NCBI GenBank assembly: GCA_051294375.1 | Contig: CM119268.1 | Span: 3,499,856 to 3,563,855 of the forward strand | DNA: 64,000 bases | Source of the DNA: Paraspadella gotoi | Taxonomy: Eukaryota > Chaetognatha | Reading direction: 5' to 3' | Shown here: positions 55,871 to 64,000 of the stretch, piece after piece | Numbering within the stretch: position 1 is the stretch's first letter | Layout: the number at the start of each line of letters is the position of its first letter | The notes under the pieces: generated by a model | Databases searched by the model: none | The model's input: only the letters and a program-made list of their open reading frames with translations | Told to the model about the DNA's origin: nothing | Made by a program: the position numbers and the translations under genes

Positions 55871-56235
55871 AAAAATAAGAACAAATAGAAAAGGTATCCT
55901 TTTGAAATTTAACAAAGTTATAAAAATCCGCTCGCTTTTTTCTTCTCTCATATCCCTTTCCTTCCTTTCTGCTCCCCTTTCCGCCTTAATGAAATTACTT
56001 ACTTATTTCACGACTATCGGTATTCACACCTCGTGGAAGAGTGACACACGGACATGATAGTCTATCAACTCTCGTTTTCCTTGTACATAGCAGAGACAAA
56101 ACGAGGCGGTACAGACGGACGTTTTTTCCCCACACTGTGTAACCCCTCGTCTCCTCTCGTATCCTGAGCTCTCCCAGCGCCCGCTTATTCCTGCCCGGCT
56201 CGTTTCCTCTGCCTCTTCCGCTCCCTACTTCGTAT

Positions 56236-58350
56236 TCACTTCGGTTCCTCCCATCGTCCTTCTCTTCTTCGACTCAAAGGAGAAACTCGTCGCTCGGATT
56301 CTTCGAATACCCCGGTCCCGAACGTCATTACGGCGAAACTGTTACTGGTTACGGCGACCGACCGCCGAAAGGCCTGGCGAAGGAGCGGTCGGCGCGACTG
56401 CGTGTCGCACGTCGAATGCGCCGCTGGTCGCCACTTCTTTCGAGCATGATGGCCACCTCGTTGGCTTGCAACCGGCGCCACCTGTTGCTTAACCTTTGGA
56501 GTGGAGGGGGAGCCAGGGATTTGTGGCATGGTAAAGGAAGAGAAGGTTTCGGATTTCGACGAGTTATGTTTAGGCAGATTAAAAGATGGAGTATATATTA
56601 CTTTGTTAGGAGGAGGACGTTAAATGGGTTTAATGACGTGAGAAAAGCATAGAAAGCTATGGCCAGGGTTAGAGAGAGATGCGAAGGAAGGATGAAGTAT
56701 AAGAGCATGAGATTACCAAGATATTTAGAGCTTACGAATCGGGTTTTTTTTCTGGAAGCCGATCGGTTTAAACTCAAGCAAGGAGTAATTCATGAAGTTT
56801 AAGAAAATATAATTAAAATTAAAATTAGTTACAAAAAAGAGAAAAAGGACTTAAAACTAATCAATTTCTGATTCTTAGAACATTTTGTCTCAAGGATCAG
56901 CTTCGCTGCGTTCAGATAACTGAAAGATGTAGTTCACGAATGATTCGTCGAAGCCGAGATCTCAACACAATCCCGAGAGAGGGAGAATGAATCTGTGTCA
57001 TCGTTTACTCATTACCCTCATCCTAAAGTTAAACTTTCCCCTAAAAAAAACCGCCACAGAGCGGGGTCGTCAATTTTGGCCATCAATCGATAGTTTAACC
57101 GAACTGCTTCTCCCAATTCTTTCCTGGATCCCCCGTGACATTTCCTTAACCCTGCATGACGTAACGATGTGGCAGACTGCGATTCCATTCGTGAGACAAA
57201 GCGACGTTGTCTACTCTTCTCCAGCTTTTACGGAGAGAAGAGCACTGTTGGTTCGGACTGTAGGCGGGCTGAGGGTGAAACCAAAAACAGAACTTAACGA
57301 GTCTAAAGGAGAGGACAGGTCTAAGCGAGTGGGTGACGTATAAATGTCACCGAAACTCCGTGAAAAATTATGTTACCATCATATTGCAGTAGAACTCAGA
57401 AGATCGAGCATACGTATGGTACGGAAATCCAAGTTGATTGACCGGGTCTGATAGGTATACACATTTAATTGTCCCGTGCCCGAGAGACCAAAGAATGTAA
57501 TGGAGACTTTAAAGTTTGGTTAGACGTTTATACCTTTGCAAAAAAGACCTATACATACAAACTTAACTAATCAATTGATAAACAGTAGGCGTTTTTAAAC
57601 AAGGAGAAAATATGAGAATTGTCTGTAAAAAAATTAGACTCATAAGAAACAACAATCCTAAACTAAAATAATTAAACTTAGCAGGACTTAGGTTTACAGA
57701 GCATCTTACTCGAAGGATCAATTAGAATTACCATATAATCTTTATATAAATGCATTTGTGTAGACAAGTTACAGACTTATTTCTATTTATCTTTTGTACT
57801 TAGAATTTTCAACGAAAGGTTAGTTTTTATTTAAATTATATTCCGCCTAGACAGTAGAACAGATCAACAATTATAAAAATGTCATGTTGATATCGATTTA
57901 TTTATATATGTCTTAAATATTCTTTAGTCATGCCGCACCTAATATTTCCCTCAAGTCTTAGTCTGGATTACCTGGGATGAGTTGGCTCAACTTCTGTATT
58001 GCTATCCACTAGCTCTGGCAAGCGACGGCTCAAGACTGATCTAGATGAACCTGATCGTAAATCCACGTGGAAGTTCTGATATCCACACCGGAGGAGGTGA
58101 ATACACAACGCGAAATGCGAGGGCCACGGATTAGCGGACGAATTGGCGACGACGATTGACATCCGACGACGACAAGACCGACGAACTCGTTGCAAGAAGT
58201 GATTGACGATCTAAGGATAGAGCGCTGGCCCACGCGCGAAAGCAAAAACAAAATAAATAAAAACAAAAAAGTCGTGCGAATTAATTTACATTTTATAACA
58301 CGACATTAAAAATTAAAATCCGCACTCTTGCTTTTAAATTGCTGATTTCG
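56236..58350 (-). pseudogene. Error-rich second copy of dynein exons 44814-44972 and 46095-46145
   Basis: Matches 44930-46380 in the same order and orientation, with very many scattered single-base and 2-4-base insertions. At 56440-56500 the minus strand still reads KVKQQVAPV before the frame breaks; a degraded copy of exon 46095-46145 lies near 57970-58030. The errors are spread evenly over exon and intron, which fits raw long-read sequence better than a decaying gene copy. Confidence 0.8.
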
Positions 58351-59559
58351 CGAGGGCTCTCTCGCGATATTCACTAAAAACAACAAACTCTATGTTGATG
58401 TGAACATTTCTTAATCTAAAGAAGATTACGAGAAGTTGTTCTTCAGCTTCCCGCCGGATCGCCCTCGTTGGTTCGGGCCGCTCGCGGTCTGGGCTCAGCC
58501 GCGTTACGCAAGCGCGCGTATCGAGTGTGTGTTGGTGTGAGCGCGTGCGTCTCTCGCCATGAGAAAGTGGTACGTTCTTGCAGCGCGCTCCGTCTCCTCC
58601 CGCCCTCCCTCCGCTGCCTCTCATCTAGCCCAGCGTTCTCTATCGCCTCTCGGTCTGACATCTGGCGGGAAAATTCTGCTAACTCTCTCTGCGTCTCTCA
58701 ATTCACTCTTCTCTTCCTTCTCGTCTCCGTTTCTTCGCGTGCTGAGTCGATCCTTTATAGAAACTTCGTAGTCCGCCTCGTGAACTTTTTACTATACCCG
58801 CATCTCGCTCTTATTGCCGGGCTCGGTATTCTTTATTGGTCGCTGGTTACTTATTTTTTTCTTAGGACCCTATTTTCTCTCTTTATTGTGCTTCTCCCGC
58901 GCTTGCTTTTTCTTGCGTTGTCTCCCTCTCCCTTGTTTTCGCTCTCTCCTCGTTTCCCTCTTTATGCACCTTCCATCATCTTAATCTCTCACGATGGCTA
59001 CCGGCGTTCTTACAATGGTATTTGTTTTTTCTCGAATGTATCTCACGGTGGACGCGTGACCGCTCAGATAGTGAATACACGTTGAAAAAATGAAAAAATC
59101 CAATACAGTGAAAGCAACAGTCGATCTTGAGTAAACAGAGGCCTTTAGCACAAGCACAACGCAACCACACAGAACCACGAACACTGGACGAGAACTTAAC
59201 TCTAAACGGACGTAACCTTCCTTTAAAAGGGCAATAGGTACGACGTGACTGGCAAGAGCAAAACTAGAAACGTTCTTGCGCAGTTTTATATCTCCAATTT
59301 GACTTCAACCGAGAATTTTAGCCATATCGTATTCTATTAATTGTTGTTCGAGTGTGAACAATTCTACTAATGCTCCATATTTAACAAACGTCTGGTGTAT
59401 TCTTTATCAGGAAAGTAGGACTTTCCTCTCGAAATCTTTATACAAATTCCTGACGATCCTTAAAAAAAAAAAAAAAAAAAAAGGAAGAAAAACAAAAAAA
59501 AGAAGATAAATAGATTAAGACAAAAACATTAAACAACAACAGTCAAGCAGCCACCGCAA

Positions 59560-61430
59560 TCAGCCAAACGCCGCAGCCTCATTTAGAAAAAATTGTTACC
59601 GTTCGAAGATTGATCGTTCGAGAGGTTCGGCGGAGGCGTGACGCCCACAACGGACGAGAAGAGGGAGAGGCAAGACACAGAATGTCCTATCAAGGAACGT
59701 CCGATACGACATCCAAAAGGCCTCGTAACCGCCGCATGTGGAAACTCGCATCCACGCACCGAAGCGGCCGATAGCGAAGTCATTGAAGTTGGAAACTAGA
59801 AGTGAACGCGGCGATTACTCTCTACTACTCTCTGCCTCTCCTTCAGTTCAAAGCCGCCTTGGTCGATCTCTCATTCTCACTGGCTCCTGTTTACTTAATT
59901 TTTTCTTTCTCTGAAATTCTCTCGTTCTGCCCGTTAACATTTACATTCTCTTCCTTATCTCAGTATCTTACCTCCATTTAATTATTGATTTTGTTCTTCA
60001 AGTGCTGTTATCTTATTTATTCTCGACTTCTCTCTTTCTGTTCATTCATCGATCTTCTCGATCGTACGGACAGATTTCGCTACATCATCTCTCTCGATCT
60101 CTTCTCTCGAATCTCTCTCGCATCTCGACTCTCTCTCTATCTCTCTCTCTCCTCTTTTTTTCTCTATCTCTCTCTCTCTTTCTCTTCTCTTTTCCTCTCT
60201 CTCTCTCTCTCTCTCTCTCCATCTCTCTCCTCTCTCTTCCCCTCTCCCACCCCCCCCAAACCCTTCAAATTTCCCTCCAAAACCGACATCAAAGTCCAGG
60301 TCCAGGAGTTGGAGCGCGATTTGTCCGCCCCCGAGCACGCCACCGCCGGAAACGAGACCGGAGACGCGTCGTCGTCCCGAGGAGGTCTACGAGATTCAGC
60401 CGTCGCGTGGACCGGAGTGGGGTCGCGCCAGCTTGATGGGGGGCGGAAGTGGACCAACAGGCTGGGAGGCGTTGGTGGAAAAGGAGATGGAGAAAGTCCG
60501 GCAGGTGGGAGAGGAGGAGGAGGAAGACGAAGAGTGAGATAGCGAGAGAGAGAGCAGAAAAGGTGCTTCCACTCTCTCCCCAGGATGGGGAGTGGACAGC
60601 GTTGGAAGGTCGACTTCAAGGAGACGTCGACCCGATATTGGGAATATCGACGTTGGATGTTCGAAGAAGGAGAAAAATTAAGGAAGGCTGAAAGAAAGCG
60701 CTTGAGTTGGAAGGCGAGAGGAAAATGTTGAGAATCAATTCAGATCATCGAATCATTCAAACATTAAACTGATGATTCAATCAAAGTTAAATAACCATCA
60801 CTTAATAATCAATAAATCAAATTCGATAAATTGAACATTTAAGAAGTGTTTAAGCTATCGTCAACATCGCCAAAATCGGGATCAATCAGTTACCCAACAC
60901 ACCACAATTGCGTATCAAGATCATTCCCCAAAGTCGCCAAATAAATCAACATCCCTAACCAAAATAATAAATCATTCCAAATAGATTGAGGATCGAAATC
61001 TGTTTGTGCTTCAGGGACTTGAATGAATTCTAATTTTTTGTCGTTGCCGCAACCTGAGACCACTTCCTACGTTTCTCAAATCCGGACTAGAACCCCCATT
61101 TCACAGGAATTTGGAACTCCACCGCGTTTCTTATGCACGACTAAAGCTCTGCATTCCATACCTCTATCACAATTTGACGCCCACCACGCCGCCACCGCCA
61201 TCTTGTCCAACGTGACTCAGAAAATACTGGCGAACTTTGACGAGACTCATTAACGAGTTTTAGAAGCTATAAAGATCTCTCATAAACTAAATAGTTTCAC
61301 GCGAGGATTAAAAACGAGCTTCAAATATTAAACCACCAATATATGGTTAAAAACGATGTACGTCGGGGCTCTCGAAGCAACTCAATTTTGCCTCCGCGAG
61401 AGGACGCCGCTTTAGAATGCCGTATCGTCT
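59560..61430 (+). pseudogene. Error-rich second copy of START-gene 5' exons
   Basis: 59560-59790 matches the first exon (GACGCCC.CAACGGACGAG, GCGACATCCAA.GCCTCGT) with many indels. 61170-61220 matches the second exon start almost exactly (CACGCCGCCACCGCCATCTT GTCCAACGTGACTC), and 61395-61420 matches GAGGACGCCGCTTTAGAAT. Same order and orientation as 52.2-52.8 kb. Confidence 0.75.
60290..60690 (+). CDS. Possible coding fragments of an unknown protein in the noisy region
   Basis: Between the degraded START copies is a GC-rich, cleaner stretch. One frame reads EEVYEIQPSRGPEWGRASLM up to VEKEMEKVRQVGEEEEEDEE; its candidate donor (A|GTGAGA at 60535) joins in phase to an acceptor CCCCAG at 60582, followed by MGSGQRWKVDF and YWEYRRWMFEEGEKLRKAE. 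I recognise no family. It may be a real exon pair of another gene brought in by misassembly. Confidence 0.3.
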
Positions 61431-61699
61431 AACCGCAATGCTAAAAAAAAGTGAAGTCACTGCGATATCGTCTTCACATTCGATGGACTCTTTTCGTTTC
61501 GATTCGCCAACTGCAAACGGGCGCGACGGGCGACAAATGTCGGAATCTCTGGCCGTCGTGTCTGGGCTCGCATCCGTTCCCTATATCGCGAGTAACGGTA
61601 ATAAAATAAAGATAAAATAAAGTAGGCGTAACCCCTTCCTCCTCCGCGAGCCGACACGGGCCGCTGAGGATGCGAAAAGGCACTCTGCCCGCGCTTTTC

Positions 61700-64000
61700 A
61701 CCGGTTCACGATCAGGGCGCAAGGAGGTTGGGTTGCGAATCGGAGCGGCGATAAAAAAAAAAGAGTCGTATACGACTCTCGAATCCCATCGTTCTATAGA
61801 GATTCAAAATATACGTATCGTCAGGGTCGTAATTGAAGAAACGTAGGACTGCACGGAAATTACAGGGGCCTAAGAGTTACAAGATCGCGGACACAGAAAT
61901 TACGTCCGCCACAGAAAGGAACTAACGTTATCGCGAAAACTAAGTTCGAAAACAAAAAAGCGTTATAGGTTCCGTGTTTGTCGGAGGAATCGGTAGTCAC
62001 ATCGCGCGAAGTAGAATTTATTGTGCCGGCGGTAGTATGCTAAAACGCGTTATCGTAGTAAGAATTAAATGCACGCAAAAAATAAATTCCAGAGTAAGAT
62101 AGCCAAGAAAGCATTAAGGTATTAGAAATTCGTAAATTGATGGACCTACCTGTACAGCTTTCCTGAAATAAAAAGATTAGAAAGTAGAAGAAAATATATT
62201 TAAGAAATTCAATTAGGATATCGCGCTTGTGTATCTGCAATAGGTTTAAATATATAATAAAAAAATTTACAGTAGCCAAAGATTATTATTAAATTATCAA
62301 ATACATCACATTCATTTTGAAATTATTAAAAAATAGAAGCTATTTATGCCCGCTCATGACTATTCTTTTGATTCAGCGGCTTTAAACGAAATTGAAACTG
62401 TTTTCCACCACGCGTTCCGTAGAAAACAACTCCAAATTTTTCAAGCTTTCAATACAGAGGCTGGAGAACGAATTATTATCACCTCGCCCAAAGTTTTACA
62501 TATGTTTCGTAGATTTGCATTACTATATTATCTTCTAATACCGCTGCATCAAAGGATGTATAGATTTACCAAATTACAAAATGTGACAAGAATGATTTTC
62601 AGTCAATTTCAAAGAATCTTTCAATTGTGGGTCATCGATTCCCGACATCAAGCACGCGCACATCCGTCTTACGGTCCTTTGTGTTATTCATAAAAATTTA
62701 TGTATAGATGTCATATAATTATAAAAATCTATACATTAAGTATTTTAGTTAAATTTCCCAAAAGTTTCGATGCTAAAACCAATAATTCTCACAGTGTTAA
62801 TAATTAAAAATTTTCTTTAATGAGAACAAAGTAAATTAAATTTTCTATCTATACAAAATATTCTTACTTTTTCCGACGGCGACGTCGGCTACGGTAGTAT
62901 ATACTAGCTTAAGTCGTCGCTCTCTCTCTAGAATTTGTGAGTCGAATGAGCAGAGGGTAGGAGGGAAAAAGAAAGATCTGCCGCGCAGCGTCAGGGGAAC
63001 ACTTGGTAGAGAGAAAAGGAAGAAAACTTGTGTGTTGAAAAGACAACTCTAATTCACGCCCAATACAACTGAATGCTTCGTCGATTGACCACAGCGGACG
63101 GTCCCCACTTTTTCACCGTAGTATATTCTCAATTACGAGATCTCCACCACGGCAGGTTTTGCAAATTTCTCGATCATTCGTCTTTCTTCTCCTAGTACGT
63201 TTTCTACTCTCCCTACCTTTTCGTCTTCTGCACTTGCTCCTCACTATAACTCGGTCAGTTCTCAGTCGTCTTTCTCTTGTCTTTCCATCTTTCTCTCTCT
63301 CTTCTCTCTCTCTCCTCTCCTCTCTCTCTCTCTCTTCTCTCGCATTCTCTACCCTCAGCTCAGAACAAACTCATGTGCCTAAATTACAGATAGTTTGTCA
63401 TATTGTGCTCGCTTGCTCGTACGCGTGTGACCCGCAAGTGGCGCGTAGCCCTCCCCATCAAGAGATTCAAGGCTGCTGTGGAGCCAAGACCCAGGCGGGA
63501 CCGAAGCAAGCGCGGAACCTGAAGGAGGTGATTGTCCACTGTCGAAAATCTAGGCTCACGGCACTACAAGGTGCTATTGTGCTCTTTTAGGCAAGTCTTG
63601 CACAAATATCCTCATCGCTTACAGTTGATAGCGTGGATGCACAGGCTCAATCAGAAGGCGAGACTGTAATCGGCGATGCGTCTATAGGAAGTCTTATGTT
63701 ACCCCGTCAGGCAGGGGCGTGTCCAGTTCCGAAGACTCTCTCCCTCAAAGCTGGCATGAACTCACGAAAGGCTGTGTCAAGATTCTCCACGTGTGCCACC
63801 TCCTTCGGAGCTTCACTTGACAGATCGACATCGACCTGCAGGTTCAAACTCTCCGAGAGCAGTCTCATCGGAAAGAGCAGGAGCCTGCTGGCTGGCACAA
63901 AAAATCAACTCTAGTCACGCAGGAGTTTATGTATATTGCACCAGCGTATCAGAATGGAGGATAATCCTAGTCTCAGTATTTCGTGCTGTGAAAGAGCATC
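61700..64000. other. Unassigned right end of window
   Basis: No recognised gene. An open frame at 62346-62693 (115 aa, plus strand, with RIIITSPKVLHMFRRFALLY) and one at 63707-63898 (63 aa, minus strand, with EVAHVENLDTAFREFMPAL) look non-repetitive but match nothing I know. A CT tract is at 63290-63345. The sequence quality here is uncertain. Confidence 0.4.

Noticed and set aside
55283-55951. 222-residue minus-strand Phe/Leu/Ser/Pro-rich frame
   Set aside because: Produced by the minisatellite at 55360-55870 and crosses the N gap.
56236-56529. A second dynein-like gene (KVKQQVAPV)
   Set aside because: The surrounding introns match the 44.9-46.4 kb region too, with raw-read style errors; it is a duplicate assembly segment.
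58468-59085. 205-residue open frame with hydrophobic stretches
   Set aside because: In the error-rich region, partly CT-rich, with no recognised motif and no splice signals.

Overview
The window is nuclear DNA from an invertebrate animal. The coding regions are split into many short exons by GT-AG introns. There are two metazoan-type tRNA-Glu genes, the proteins are animal families (axonemal dynein, core-2 GlcNAc-transferase, KCTD, START), and the introns are full of (GA)n/(CT)n microsatellites, minisatellites and foldback repeats. I cannot name the species.

The main feature is one very large minus-strand gene, an outer-arm axonemal dynein heavy chain of the DNAH9/11/17 (beta) type. I could place 39 exons between 46145 and 2037 (about 5.1 kb of coding sequence, about 1,710 codons) with matching reading phases. 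They run from the end of the tail through the linker, AAA1 (P-loop at 25.0 kb), AAA2 (18.0 kb), AAA3 (5.5/5.2 kb) and the start of AAA4 (2.8 kb). The N-terminal tail and the part from AAA4 to the C-terminus lie outside the readable sequence. Five protein genes sit inside its introns, all on the opposite strand: a core-2/I-branching beta-1,6-GlcNAc-transferase-like enzyme (10937-15818), a 59-aa SMP/LEA-like protein (23126-23687), a 527-aa Ser/Thr/Asn-repeat membrane protein (25536-28941), a KCTD-like BTB protein (31848-32962) and a membrane-anchored coiled-coil RING protein (39566-41297). Two identical tRNA-Glu(TTC) genes also lie in one of these introns.

The stretch from 46.1 to 52.2 kb is mainly repeats. 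A plus-strand START-domain (StAR/STARD3-like) gene begins at 52230 and is readable to 55023; it carries apparent base-call indels. From about 55.4 to 62 kb the sequence is a very noisy second copy of the 44.8-46.4 kb and 52.2-52.8 kb segments, next to 25-N gaps. This looks like raw long-read gap filling, not a biological duplication. From 62 to 64 kb I recognise no gene.

The most unusual biology is a set of tandem repeats made from splice junctions. In the glycosyltransferase gene the intron holds six extra copies of a 3' splice site plus the first 25 bases of the next exon. In the dynein gene several introns begin with arrays or decayed copies of the preceding exon's end plus its 5' splice site, and other introns carry (GA)n directly after the donor. 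Three palindromic elements share a hairpin flanked by hammerhead-like CTGANGA/GAAA boxes.
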